Notes: generated by a model not told the origin, from the sequence alone. 64,000 nucleotides of DNA from Flavobacterium frigidimaris (GCA_900129595.1 FQWG01000011.1:1-64000), one strand, 5' to 3'; shown: positions 18,598 to 27,953, counted from the first letter of the stretch. Numbers and translations: made by a program.

Positions 18598-18606
18598 TAG
18601 TATTAT

Positions 18607-18619
18607 ATCATTTAATGAT
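18607..18619. promoter_or_regulatory. candidate operator upstream of susC
   Basis: ATCATTTAATGAT is a palindrome (arms ATCATT/AATGAT) centred about 10 bp upstream of the -33 TTG of the susC promoter. A related ATCATTTTTAATG occurs in front of the divergent GH26 gene (19833-19845). It may bind the AraC-type regulator encoded between them. Confidence 0.35.
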
Positions 18620-18728
18620 AATATTTTTACTATATCCTTTTAAAAAAACATATTCTAAAATAAAAGCGATAAAAAATTACATTATTCACAATTCAAACCC
18701 CTTAAAACACCGTAGACAATAAATAAAA

Positions 18729-18764
18729 ATTAACGAATCAGCCAAAAAGCAAACGATTTCGTTA
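18729..18764 (-). terminator. terminator-like inverted repeat after the AraC gene
   Basis: The perfect 8-bp arms TTAACGAA and TTCGTTAA are separated by 20 nt. On the minus strand a T-rich stretch (TTTTTATTTATT) follows. The loop is long, so the call is moderate. Confidence 0.45.
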
Positions 18765-18797
18765 AAAATAATATTTGTTTGTGCAAAAAAAGTATCA

Positions 18798-19676
18798 CTA
18801 TAAAATACGCTTTAATCCAGAAAAATCTTCTCTATACTGGCTTGGCGTACAGTTTTTAATTGCTTTAAAACTACGGTTGAAGTTCGCTATATTATTAAAT
18901 CCGGATTTAAAAGCAACCTCAGAAACACTCATATCTTTTTCTACAAGCCAACGAGCGGCATAGCCAATTCGGATATCATTTATATAATTGACAAAAGTTT
19001 TCCCGGTACGTTTTTTAATAAAGCGATTGAATGAAATTATAGACATGCTGGCAACACCGGCAACATCTTCTAAAGTGATCTTCTCTGCAAAATGTTTCTG
19101 CACATATTCGTAAACCAATTTCATTTTATCATAATCATCAAACGTATCATAATCTACTGTATAAGTAGAAAGCAAACGCTGATTTCTGGAATTGGCCAAA
19201 TCATACAATAGCGAAGTAATCTCCAGAAAATAGTCCATACCATCTAGTTTAGAAAGCCTTACTAATCTTGGAGTCAATTCTTCGGCTACTTTTTTCGAAA
19301 ATAAAATACCGTGAATCGAACGATTGAACATATCCCGAATCGGATTCATAATTCGCCTGGCAAGAAAAGATTCATGAAATAAATCGTTATGAAACTGAAT
19401 GGTTATTTCGTGTATTTTTTTGCTGGTGCATTTATTCAGTTCCCAGCCGTGGTATAAATTAGGCCCAATCAAAACCAATTCGACACTGTCAATTTCTTCT
19501 ATATTATCCCCAACAACCCGCTTTACTCCTTTCCCGTTTAATATAAAATTGATCTCAAATTCCGGATGATAATGCACCGGAAAATCAAAACTATCCTTTA
19601 CTCTGTCGAAAACCAAAAAGCTATCGCCAGCAGACAGCGGAGCGATTTCTCTATAAAAATTTTTAGTACTGCCCAT
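18798..19676 (-). CDS. AraC family transcriptional regulator
   Basis: The 292-residue protein has an N-terminal cupin-type sensor region (about 1-150; FDFPVHYHPEFEINFILNG is the typical metal-free cupin start) and a C-terminal AraC double helix-turn-helix (about 190-285; ITLEDVAGVASMSIISFNRF and SVSEVAFKSGFNNIANFNRS). It lies between the two divergent arms of the mannan locus and is the only regulator there, so it probably activates both arms in response to a mannan-derived sugar. This role is inferred from position. Confidence 0.92.
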   Translation of the reverse strand: MGSTKNFYREIAPLSAGDSFLVFDRVKDSFDFPVHYHPEFEINFILNGKGVKRVVGDNIEEIDSVELVLIGPNLYHGWELNKCTSKKIHEITIQFHNDLFHESFLARRIMNPIRDMFNRSIHGILFSKKVAEELTPRLVRLSKLDGMDYFLEITSLLYDLANSRNQRLLSTYTVDYDTFDDYDKMKLVYEYVQKHFAEKITLEDVAGVASMSIISFNRFIKKRTGKTFVNYINDIRIGYAARWLVEKDMSVSEVAFKSGFNNIANFNRSFKAIKNCTPSQYREDFSGLKRIL

Positions 19677-19826
19677 CTTTATAAACTATTTTTAAGAAGT
19701 AGATTGTTCTTTTTCTTTGCAATAATATGATATATAATTGATAAAATAATATTAATTACACGAGAAACATCCGATTATCTTTGAAAAATAAAATTATCAA
19801 TTTTATAAAAAGACTATTAATAATAA

Positions 19827-19866
19827 ACATTAATCATTTTTAATGTAATAACTTTTTATAGTTTTG
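19827..19866 (+). promoter_or_regulatory. candidate operator and promoter of the rightward mannan operon
   Basis: The inverted repeat ACATTA..TAATGT (19827-19832 and 19841-19846) contains ATCATTTTTAATG, similar to the palindrome before susC. Thirteen bp further lies TAGTTTTG (19859-19866), a TANNTTTG -7 box with no good -33 TTG, as expected for an activator-dependent promoter. The first gene starts at 19982. Apart from these sites the 305-bp gap between the AraC and GH26 genes holds nothing recognisable. Confidence 0.4.
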
Positions 19867-19981
19867 ATAGTTTTAGCACAAAAACAACACTGAATTTTCG
19901 ATGACAAATTTGAACCTTTTTTGAGTACTATTACCATTTATAAATTTAAAGTCATTGCACTGAACAACAAGTACATTCATA

Positions 19982-21112
19982 ATGAAAAAACACATAATAA
20001 CACTAATAACAGTCGTATTTATAGGAACTTCCTGTTCTGCAAACCCCATTATAACTAATACTAATTTGTCACTTTCAGATAAAAAAGCTACACCTGAAAC
20101 CATCGCTTTATACCATAAACTGCATCAATTGACTCAAAAAGGGTACATGTTCGGACATCAGGATGATCTTGCTTACGGTGTAAAGTGGAAATACGAAGAT
20201 GGCCGCAGCGATATCAAAGAAGTCGTTGGCGACTATCCTGCAGTTTACGGCTGGGACATTGCCGGTCTGGAAAAAGATGATGTGAATAATATTGATGGTG
20301 TTCCTTTTGAGAAAATGAAACAATACATTAAAGAAGCAAATGCAAGAGGCGGAATCTCAACAATAAGCTGGCATTTTGATAATCCTGCAACGGGAAAAAA
20401 TGCCTGGGACAATACGCCAAACTCTCTAAAAACAGTTTTACCCGGCGGAGAAAATCATCAAAAATTTACAACTTGGTTAGACAAAGCTACTCATTTTTTT
20501 CTTTCGCTTAAAGATAAAAAAGGAAAAAACATTCCCATTCTTTTTAGACCTTATCACGAACTCACCGGTGGCTGGTTTTGGTGGGGAAAAGGAAATTGTA
20601 CGCCTGAAGAATTTAAATCTTTATGGAAATTTACTTTTGACTATTTGCAGAAAAAAGGTGTCCATAATTTAATTTATATTTACAACACAAGCAGTTTCAG
20701 CTCTGAACAAGATTTCCTAACCAATTATCCCGGCGATCATTATGCTGATATTTTAAGTTTTGACGCTTATCAGAATAACGATGACAAACAAGGGGAAAAA
20801 TTCATAGAAGAAGTTCAAAGTCAACTTAAAATTATAAATGAAATTGGTATAAAACAGCATAAATTAATTGCGATAGCCGAAGCAGGTTATGAAGCCATTC
20901 CGGATCCAAAATGGTGGACAGGAACTTTATCAAGAGCTATTGGCGACTATAAAATTTCCTATGTTTTATTATGGCGAAATCACGGCTGGCAGGAAAAAGA
21001 ACAAAAAATGCATTATTATGCGCCCTATTCCGGTCAGATAAGCGAGAAAGATTTTATTGAATATTATAAGCTTGATAAAACCTTATTCGAAAAAGACATC
21101 AATAAAAAATGA
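19982..21112 (+). CDS. GH26 beta-mannanase/mannobiohydrolase lipoprotein
   Basis: The 376-residue enzyme cuts beta-1,4-mannan. A lipobox (GTSC, Cys18) anchors it, and the following SANPIITN has no acidic run, which suggests a periplasmic location. The GH26 signature places the acid/base at E193 in RPYHELTGGWFWWG and the nucleophile at E300 in IAIAEAGYE. Its compact single-domain form and start of the operon resemble the periplasmic mannobiose-releasing GH26 of Bacteroides ovatus (BoMan26A type). That product specificity is inferred only. Confidence 0.92.
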   Translation: MKKHIITLITVVFIGTSCSANPIITNTNLSLSDKKATPETIALYHKLHQLTQKGYMFGHQDDLAYGVKWKYEDGRSDIKEVVGDYPAVYGWDIAGLEKDDVNNIDGVPFEKMKQYIKEANARGGISTISWHFDNPATGKNAWDNTPNSLKTVLPGGENHQKFTTWLDKATHFFLSLKDKKGKNIPILFRPYHELTGGWFWWGKGNCTPEEFKSLWKFTFDYLQKKGVHNLIYIYNTSSFSSEQDFLTNYPGDHYADILSFDAYQNNDDKQGEKFIEEVQSQLKIINEIGIKQHKLIAIAEAGYEAIPDPKWWTGTLSRAIGDYKISYVLLWRNHGWQEKEQKMHYYAPYSGQISEKDFIEYYKLDKTLFEKDINKK

Positions 21113-21444
21113 ATTAAAATTGAGAATTAAAAATTAAAAATCTGCTTAAATCTGTGTGCAAAAAAAACCAACACATAGAAACATAGATCTTTAAGTCTAA
21201 AAAAGAATACAAAAAGAAATATATTTCTTTCACATAGCTCACTATGTTTACTTAAATAAGTGAAACGTCTTTTTTAAGTTCAAGAAATCTATGTTTTTAT
21301 GTGTTTAAATATCGCATTCAAAATAAAATTTGTTTTTATCCGCGTTTTTACGAAGTAAATCCGTTTTATCCGCGTCAAAAAAACTAACAAATAGAAAATT
21401 AAAATAATTAACCAAATCTAATTACAACCTTTAAAAAAAGCCTG
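21113..21444. other. 332-bp gap inside the rightward operon
   Basis: No gene is seen. The gap contains a nested inverted repeat (listed separately) and formulaic words such as TATCCGCGTTTTTACG and TTTATCCGCGTC (near 21338-21376). Confidence 0.6.
21170..21306. repeat. 137-bp nested inverted repeat
   Basis: The outer arms AACACATAGAAACATAGATCT (21170-21190) and its near-perfect inverse (21284-21306) enclose further short palindromes (AAAGAAATATATTTCTTT; CACATAG/CTATG-like pairs). The structure separates the first GH26 gene from the transporter gene. It might stabilise or attenuate the polycistronic mRNA. Confidence 0.7.
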
Positions 21445-22836
21445 ATGCACGACAAAATTAGTTTAAAAGAAAAAATAGGTTACGGTCTTGGTGATGCCGC
21501 ATCATCGATGTTCTGGAAAATTTTCAGCATGTACCTTCTCTTTTTCTACACCGACGTTTTCGGATTGGCACCTGCCGTAGTAGGAACCATGTTTTTGATT
21601 ACCAGAATCTGGGATTCCTGCTTTGATCCGATTGTTGGAATTATAGCTGACCGGACAAAAAGCAAATGGGGAAAATTCAGGCCTTATTTATTATGGGTTG
21701 CCGTGCCTTTTGCCATGATTGGCGTATTGACTTTTTATACTCCTGATTTTGACGAAAAAGGAAAAATAATTTACGCTTACGTAACGTATTCTGCCATGAT
21801 GATGATTTATTCTTTAATTAATGTGCCGTATGCATCACTGTTGGGCGTAATGTCATCTGACCGTAAAGAAAGAAATACTTTATCGTCTTACAGAATGGTT
21901 TTTGCCTTTGGAGGAAGTCTTCTGGCACTTTGGTTAATAGAACCTTTAGTAAACTACTTTGGTGGAAACTTAAATTCTAAAACGGGCTGGCTGGCAACAA
22001 TTGCTGTTTTCGGAATCATTACAACTGTTTTTTTCTGGGCTTGTTTTTTCTTCACGAAAGAAAGGGTAAAACCAATTTCAGACGAACAAAACAATCTGAA
22101 AGAAGATCTGAAAGATTTACTAAAAAATAAACCGTGGTGGATTTTACTGGGAGCTGGAATTGGTGCTTTGGTATTCAACTCTATCCGTGATGGTGCCGCC
22201 GTTTATTATTTTAAATACTATGTCAGCAGCAGCGTAAACTTTGATTTTTCACTTTTCGGAACTGATTTTCACATGACACCCACTTCTATTTATTTGGTTT
22301 TAGGACAAGCTGCAAATATCATCGGAGTAATTATAGCAACGCCAATTGCCAATAAAATAGGCAAAAAGAAAACCTTTTTTGGTGCCATGTCATTGGCTGC
22401 AATGCTAAGTTTAGTTTTCTACTGCTTTGGGAAAGAAGATGTTTTTCTAATCATGAGTTTTCAGCTTTTAATCAGTATTTGTGCCGGCTGCATCTTCCCG
22501 CTAATCTGGTCTATGTATGCAGATAGTGCTGATTATTCAGAATGGAAACAAGGCCGCAGAGCGACAGGATTGGTTTTCTCCGCATCCTCAATGTCACAAA
22601 AATTCGGATGGACTATTGGCGGCGCCGGAGCGGGATGGCTTTTAGGCTATTATGGTTTTCAGGCCAATGTAGAGCAAACTGCCACGGCACAAAACGGAAT
22701 ACAATTGATGCTTAGTATTCTTCCTGCCATTGCAGCAATAATATCAGTTGCTTTTATAGCATTCTATCCATTATCCGAAGAAAAACTTCAGATAATAGAA
22801 CAAGATTTAAACGAAAAACGAGACCATAAAAATTAA
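21445..22836 (+). CDS. GPH-family sugar:cation symporter
   Basis: This 463-residue inner membrane protein has about 12 hydrophobic segments. It starts with KEKIGYGLGDAASSMFW, the hallmark of the glycoside-pentoside-hexuronide family (MelB/XylP-like), and has the family motif DPIVGIIADRTKSKWGKFRP at about 62-81. Between transport by SusCD and cytoplasmic phosphorolysis it most likely imports mannobiose or mannosyl-glucose. The GH130 gene follows after 26 bp. Confidence 0.93.
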   Translation: MHDKISLKEKIGYGLGDAASSMFWKIFSMYLLFFYTDVFGLAPAVVGTMFLITRIWDSCFDPIVGIIADRTKSKWGKFRPYLLWVAVPFAMIGVLTFYTPDFDEKGKIIYAYVTYSAMMMIYSLINVPYASLLGVMSSDRKERNTLSSYRMVFAFGGSLLALWLIEPLVNYFGGNLNSKTGWLATIAVFGIITTVFFWACFFFTKERVKPISDEQNNLKEDLKDLLKNKPWWILLGAGIGALVFNSIRDGAAVYYFKYYVSSSVNFDFSLFGTDFHMTPTSIYLVLGQAANIIGVIIATPIANKIGKKKTFFGAMSLAAMLSLVFYCFGKEDVFLIMSFQLLISICAGCIFPLIWSMYADSADYSEWKQGRRATGLVFSASSMSQKFGWTIGGAGAGWLLGYYGFQANVEQTATAQNGIQLMLSILPAIAAIISVAFIAFYPLSEEKLQIIEQDLNEKRDHKN

Positions 22837-22862
22837 AAAAACAGATACAGAAATCTATTTAT

Positions 22863-24053
22863 ATGACAGCAATAGCCTCTTCAACTACATTTCAGGATAG
22901 AAAAGTAGCACTAGAAAACGAACATAAAATACTGATCGAGCAAAAGAATGCTCCACAGGACAATGCTGGAAACGGTATATACGAACGCTATAAAAACCCG
23001 GTTGTTACAGCAGCTCATGTACCATTGAACTGGCGTTTTGACCTCAACGAAAAAACGAATCCGTTTTTGCAGGAAAGAATCGGCATGAATGCTGCTTTTA
23101 ATGCCGGCGCCATGAAATGGAACGGAAAATATCTGCTTGCTGTTCGTGTAGAAGGAATCGACAGAAAATCTTTTTTCGCTATAGCCGAAAGTCCAAACGG
23201 AGTCGATAATTTTAAGTTTTGGGAAAAACCATGCGTGATCCCACAAACCGAAGAACCGGATACCAATGTCTACGATATGCGCTTGGTTAATCATGAAGAC
23301 GGATGGGTTTACGGTATTTTCTGTACCGAAAGAAAAGATCCTAAAGCTCCAAAAGGCGATACCAGTTCAGCTGTAGCCAATGCCGGAATTGTACGTTCGA
23401 AAGATTTGGTAAACTGGGAAAGATTGCCTGATTTAATCTCGAACACGGGGCAACAGCGCAATGTGGTTTTGCATCCCGAATTTGTAGACGGAAAATATGC
23501 CTTATACACACGTCCGCAAGATGGTTTTATCGATGTTGGAGCAGGTGGCGGAATTGGTCTGGGATATGTTGACGATATGACCAATCCGGTTGTAAAAGAG
23601 GAGAAAATCATTTTTGGAAAACAATATCACACGATTTACGAATTGAAGAATGGTCTTGGCCCTGCTCCTATTAAAACTGAAAAAGGCTGGCTGCATCTCG
23701 CACACGGAGTTCGCAATACCGCTGCAGGATTGCGTTACACGCTTTATATGTTCATGACCGATTTGAAAGATATTACCAAAGTAACACATGTTCCTGCCGG
23801 GCATTTTATGGGGCCTGAAGGAATTGAAAGAGTTGGTGATGTATCGAATGTTTTATTCTCTAACGGATGGATTGAAGATACTGACGGAACTGTTTATGTA
23901 TACTATGCGTCCTCTGACACCAGAATGCATGTTGCGGTTTCATCTGTGGCAAAACTGGTGGACTATGTTACAAATGCGCCCGCAGATACTTTTATTTCTG
24001 CAGGTTCCGTAAAAACAATCATCAGTCAAATCGAAAAAAACAATACAATTTAA
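22863..24053 (+). CDS. GH130 mannosylglucose phosphorylase
   Basis: The 396-residue cytoplasmic enzyme has no signal peptide. GH130 enzymes split beta-1,4-mannosides with inorganic phosphate to give mannose-1-phosphate. The catalytic Asp is D138 in NVYDMRLV, and the GNGIYERYKNPVVTAAHVPL start fits the subgroup acting on 4-O-beta-mannosyl-glucose (BfMGP-like). The adjacent epimerase would supply this substrate from mannobiose. It lies 26 bp after the symporter and 6 bp before the epimerase gene. Confidence 0.92.
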   Translation: MTAIASSTTFQDRKVALENEHKILIEQKNAPQDNAGNGIYERYKNPVVTAAHVPLNWRFDLNEKTNPFLQERIGMNAAFNAGAMKWNGKYLLAVRVEGIDRKSFFAIAESPNGVDNFKFWEKPCVIPQTEEPDTNVYDMRLVNHEDGWVYGIFCTERKDPKAPKGDTSSAVANAGIVRSKDLVNWERLPDLISNTGQQRNVVLHPEFVDGKYALYTRPQDGFIDVGAGGGIGLGYVDDMTNPVVKEEKIIFGKQYHTIYELKNGLGPAPIKTEKGWLHLAHGVRNTAAGLRYTLYMFMTDLKDITKVTHVPAGHFMGPEGIERVGDVSNVLFSNGWIEDTDGTVYVYYASSDTRMHVAVSSVAKLVDYVTNAPADTFISAGSVKTIISQIEKNNTI

Positions 24054-24059
24054 TTTACC

Positions 24060-25250
24060 GTGTCAATACAACTAAAGCAACTTAAAACGGAACTATCAGC
24101 GGAACTTGATTCTATTTTAAAATATTGGTCAAAACATACTTTAGACAACGAAAATGGCGGTTTTATTGGACAGATTGATTGTAACGATCATATTATCGCC
24201 AATGCGGAAAAAGGCGCTGTTTTGAATGCGAGAATTTTATGGACTTTTTCATCAAGTTATAAAGTCACAAAAAAAGAAAGTCACAGAAAAATTGCCCAAC
24301 GTGCTTTTGAGTTTCTTGCAGATCATTTTTATGACGCTGAATTTGGAGGTTTATTTTGGAGCATCAATGCTGATAAAACTCCAAAAGACACCAAAAATCA
24401 GATTTATGCTTTAGCTTTTGCGATCTACGGATTATCTGAATATTATGCTATTGCTAAAGATGAAAAAGCTTTAGAAATAGCCATAAATCTTTATCTAAAA
24501 ATTCAGGAACACAGTTACGATCCTATAAACAAAGGCTATTTTGAAGCTTTTACACGAGATTGGCAGCCTATTGATGATTTGCGCCTGAGTGATAAAGATG
24601 CCAACGAAAAGAAAACGATGAACACGCATTTGCATATCCTTGAAGCATATGCAAATCTGCTCAAAGTCTGGAAGGACAAAAAACTGCAGAACGATATTAC
24701 TGAATTATTAGAAACAATCGAAAAATATTTCATCAATACACAAACAGGACATTTACGCTTATTTTTTGATGAAAACTGGATCGAAAAACCAGATGTTATC
24801 TCTTACGGTCATGATATCGAAGCGGCATGGCTTTTATTGCAATGTGCTGAAATTTCAGAAAATCAAACCTTAATTGAAAATTATGCCCAATATGCTATTC
24901 AAATGGCCGAAGTTACCAAAGAAGGATTAGATACTGATGGTGGTTTATGGTACGAATTTGATACTAAAAAGAATGAGCTAGTGGCCGAAAAACATTGGTG
25001 GGTTCAGGCCGAGGCTTTAATTGGTTTTTATAATACCTACCAATTAACGGGTGATAAAAGCTATTTAGACATCGTTTATAAAAACTGGAAGTTCATAAAA
25101 AAACACATTCTGGACAAACAAAACGGTGAATGGTTTTGGGGAATTAATCGCGACTATTCCCTGATCGAAAAAGACAAGGCCGGTTTCTGGAAATGTCCTT
25201 ACCACAATAGCCGCGCCTGTTTAGAATTGATTAACCGAATTAAAACATAA
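24060..25250 (+). CDS. AGE-family cellobiose/mannobiose 2-epimerase
   Basis: This 396-residue cytoplasmic (alpha/alpha)6-barrel enzyme inverts C2 at the reducing end of mannobiose to give mannosyl-glucose. The expected catalytic histidines are present: H190/H192 in NTHLHILEAYANL, H251 in SYGHDIEAAWLL and H382 in CPYHNSRAC. Translation starts at a GTG six bases after the GH130 stop; no nearby ATG keeps the conserved N-terminus. Pairing with GH130 and a symporter is the known mannobiose pathway arrangement of Bacteroides fragilis. Confidence 0.92.
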   Translation: MSIQLKQLKTELSAELDSILKYWSKHTLDNENGGFIGQIDCNDHIIANAEKGAVLNARILWTFSSSYKVTKKESHRKIAQRAFEFLADHFYDAEFGGLFWSINADKTPKDTKNQIYALAFAIYGLSEYYAIAKDEKALEIAINLYLKIQEHSYDPINKGYFEAFTRDWQPIDDLRLSDKDANEKKTMNTHLHILEAYANLLKVWKDKKLQNDITELLETIEKYFINTQTGHLRLFFDENWIEKPDVISYGHDIEAAWLLLQCAEISENQTLIENYAQYAIQMAEVTKEGLDTDGGLWYEFDTKKNELVAEKHWWVQAEALIGFYNTYQLTGDKSYLDIVYKNWKFIKKHILDKQNGEWFWGINRDYSLIEKDKAGFWKCPYHNSRACLELINRIKT

Positions 25251-25256
25251 ACCAAA

Positions 25257-26492
25257 ATGAAAACTACGTTTCTCAAAATAGCATTTTTAAGCTTATCGAT
25301 TTTGGCCATTTCAAGTTGTTCTTCAAACAACGAATCAGATCCTGAAATTATCGTTGAGCCGCCTGTTATAGTCCCAACAGATCCGTTGACTACGCAAAAC
25401 GTGACCTCTTACATGGCCGATGCCAATGCTACCAAAGAAACCGCAGCTTTATTTTATAATTTAAAAAAACTGGCCAAAACTAAAGTCGCCATTGGTCAGC
25501 AAGATGCTTTTAATAGTTTTTATCAGGATAATGGCGGTGACTCTGATATCAAAAAAAACACGGGTTATGATCCTGCAATTTTAGGATCTGACTTTATGTT
25601 TATTACAGATAAAAACAATAACAATCAGGCAGATAATTGGTTTTATCAAGAAGAAAAAAAAATTATAAATGCTGCAAAAGCCGCTTACGCGAAAGGAATC
25701 ATCAACACTTTTTGCTGGCATTTGAGAGAGCCTAATAAAGAAGATTCTTTTTATGCGGCGGATATGACTGCTGAACAGAAGGCAACCGCTTTTAAAAGTA
25801 TTTTGCCTGGCGGAACCTATCACGAATGGTACAAGAAAAAATTAGATAAAATCGCCAGTGTGGTTCTGAATTTAAAAGGAGCAAATGGAGAACTGATTCC
25901 GATAATATTCAGGCCTTTTCATGAATTTGACGGAAGCTGGTTTTGGTGGGGCGCTAATTTTTGTACTCCTGATGACTATAAAACAGCTTATCAGTTTACG
26001 GTTGATTATCTAAAAAATACCAAAGGCGTTCATAACATTTTATATGCTTTTTCGCCTGACAACACCTATACTACAGAAACCAATTATTTGAGCCGATATC
26101 CCGGTGATCAATATGTTGATATTTTAGGAATGGATAATTACGGGGATTTTGACAATCAGGGTCAAACCGGGGCTGCTAAAGCCAATTCTAAATTAAAAAT
26201 AATTGCCGATCTCGCTATAACCAAAGTAAAAATCGCTGCACTGACCGAAACCGGTTATCAGGTTACAAGCACAAAAACACCAATAACAGATTGGTTTTCG
26301 ACTTATTTATATAGCGCTTTAACAGCAAATACTATTGAGGTGAGTTATGTGATGTTTTGGAACAACAACAAAGATGCTTATTTCGTGCCAAATGGGACTG
26401 TTTCGAATGCAAGTGACTTTAAAAATTTTAGTTCTAAAACAAAATCGGCATTAGTGAATTCTTTGCCTAAGATGTATGAATTACCGAAATGA
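25257..26492 (+). CDS. GH26 endo-beta-1,4-mannanase, surface lipoprotein
   Basis: The 411-residue enzyme has a lipobox ISSC (Cys21) followed by SSNNESDPEIIVEPP, an acidic run and Pro-rich linker typical of lipoproteins displayed on the cell surface. The GH26 domain spans about 50-405. The acid/base is E223 in RPFHEFDGSWFWWG and the nucleophile is E331 in ALTETGYQ. It probably makes the first cuts in extracellular mannan before SusCD uptake. It differs clearly from the GH26 at 19982 in its loops (for example FITDKNNNNQADNW). It lies 6 bp after the epimerase gene. Confidence 0.92.
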   Translation: MKTTFLKIAFLSLSILAISSCSSNNESDPEIIVEPPVIVPTDPLTTQNVTSYMADANATKETAALFYNLKKLAKTKVAIGQQDAFNSFYQDNGGDSDIKKNTGYDPAILGSDFMFITDKNNNNQADNWFYQEEKKIINAAKAAYAKGIINTFCWHLREPNKEDSFYAADMTAEQKATAFKSILPGGTYHEWYKKKLDKIASVVLNLKGANGELIPIIFRPFHEFDGSWFWWGANFCTPDDYKTAYQFTVDYLKNTKGVHNILYAFSPDNTYTTETNYLSRYPGDQYVDILGMDNYGDFDNQGQTGAAKANSKLKIIADLAITKVKIAALTETGYQVTSTKTPITDWFSTYLYSALTANTIEVSYVMFWNNNKDAYFVPNGTVSNASDFKNFSSKTKSALVNSLPKMYELPK

Positions 26493-26549
26493 TTTTTTTG
26501 TTTCAAGTTTCAGGTTGAAACAAAAAAACGTCTAAAATAACGGATTGCC

Positions 26550-26630
26550 TAGCCCTGATAGAAGTGGAAATCCTTTATTTTTTTTCTTTAAAAAAATAAA
26601 GATTGAAACGGATAGCAGGAACCAGCTCCT
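26550..26630 (+). repeat. dispersed structured element, copy B
   Basis: This element begins TAGCCCTGATAGAAGTGGAA and ends GATAGCAGGAACCAGCTCC, the same blocks as copies A (5173-5250) and C (60784-60861). The centre is a T-run facing an A-run (AAATCCTTTATT..AATAAAGATT). It sits between the second GH26 and the GH5_7 gene. Just before it (26501-26520) lies a TTTCAAGTTTCAGG word also found inside the radical SAM gene. Confidence 0.75.
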
Positions 26631-26643
26631 AAAAAAATAAATA

Positions 26644-27927
26644 ATGAAAAACAGATTTATTAAAACCCTTGGACTAGCTTTAATGTGCTCTACTATGGCT
26701 TGTCAGTCACAGGAAAGAATTACGGTCAAGGGAACGCAATTTTATAAAGGCGATAAACCGTACGCTTTTATTGGCACGAATTATTGGTACGGAAGTTTAC
26801 TGGCTTCGAAAAAAGTGGGCGACAGAAAAAGATTGCTTCGCGAACTCGATCTGATGCAGAAAAATGGGATTGATAACCTACGAATTCTCGTTGGTGCAGA
26901 TGGCGGAAAATACGATTTTACCGTTCGTACGGCATTGCAATACGAACAGGGAAAATACGATGAAGATTTGCTTGACGGACTGGACTTTTTGATCAACGAA
27001 ATGGGCAAACGCAAAATGTATGCTGTTTTGTACCTGACCAACAACTGGGAATGGTCGGGCGGAATGTCGCAATATCTGGAGTGGAATGGAAAAGGTGCTA
27101 TTCCGGTTCCGAATATCGCGCCCAATACCTGGCCGCAATTTATGTCGTATACGGAACAGTTTCATAGTTGTGAGCCGTGTATGAAGGGTTTAGAAAACCA
27201 TGTGAAATTTATTATGGGAAGAACGAACCCATATTCTAAAAAGAAATATACCGAAGATAATACGATCATGTCCTGGCAAGTGGGGAATGAACCGCGAACT
27301 TTTACGCCTGAAAATGAAGCTAAATTTACATCCTGGTTAAACAATATTGTGAATTTGATTGACAGTTTAGATAAAAATCATTTGGTTTCTACCGGTTCTG
27401 AAGGAAAAAACAGCTCGAATGACAGCATGGAAATTTTTGAACGAACACACCAAAACCCAAATATCGATTATCTCACCATGCACATCTGGCCGAAGAACTG
27501 GAACTGGTTTAAAGCTGATAATGCAGCCGCAACTTTGCCAACAACACTGGAAAATGCCGGCAACTATATTGACAATCATATTAAGGTTGCCAATAATCTA
27601 AAGCGCCCCATTATTATTGAAGAATTTGGTTTGCCAAGAGAAAACGAAAATCTGGCCGCAGGATCTTCTGTTGCAAACAGAGATATTTTTTACAATTATA
27701 TTTTTAGCAGAGTCGCTGAAAGCGTTAAAAATAATGGCCCGTTGCAAGGCGCTAATTTCTGGGGATTTGGCGGTGAAGGAAAAGCAATTACCAAAGACGG
27801 AAAATGGAATCCGGGAGATCCGTTAACAACTGATCCTCCGCAGGAACCACAAGGATTAAATTCTGTATTCTCTTCGGATAAATCGACTTTGGATATTGTG
27901 AAAAAGTACAATTTACAGTTGAAATAA
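26644..27927 (+). CDS. GH5 (subfamily 7-like) endo-beta-1,4-mannanase lipoprotein
   Basis: The 427-residue enzyme has a lipobox STMAC (Cys20) followed by QSQERITV, without an acidic export run, so it is probably periplasmic. The start FYKGDKPYAFIGTNYWYGS is characteristic of GH5_7 mannanases. The acid/base is E216 in WQVGNEPRTF, the conserved His lies in TMHIWPKNW, and the nucleophile is E327 in IIIEEFGLPR. It is the last gene of the rightward mannan set and is closed by a strong terminator. Confidence 0.93.
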   Translation: MKNRFIKTLGLALMCSTMACQSQERITVKGTQFYKGDKPYAFIGTNYWYGSLLASKKVGDRKRLLRELDLMQKNGIDNLRILVGADGGKYDFTVRTALQYEQGKYDEDLLDGLDFLINEMGKRKMYAVLYLTNNWEWSGGMSQYLEWNGKGAIPVPNIAPNTWPQFMSYTEQFHSCEPCMKGLENHVKFIMGRTNPYSKKKYTEDNTIMSWQVGNEPRTFTPENEAKFTSWLNNIVNLIDSLDKNHLVSTGSEGKNSSNDSMEIFERTHQNPNIDYLTMHIWPKNWNWFKADNAAATLPTTLENAGNYIDNHIKVANNLKRPIIIEEFGLPRENENLAAGSSVANRDIFYNYIFSRVAESVKNNGPLQGANFWGFGGEGKAITKDGKWNPGDPLTTDPPQEPQGLNSVFSSDKSTLDIVKKYNLQLK

Positions 27928-27953
27928 TTTAAAATAATAAACATGTGTATTTC

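Larger units (their letters stand above)
18486..18797. other. regulatory gap between susC and the AraC gene
   Basis: This AT-rich 312-bp stretch contains no gene. It holds the araC terminator-like repeat, a short palindrome and the likely susC promoter, each listed separately. Confidence 0.7.

Noticed and set aside
22911..23804. Antisense frames over the GH130 gene
   Set aside because: They lie fully inside a conserved enzyme gene, and none has a recognisable product.
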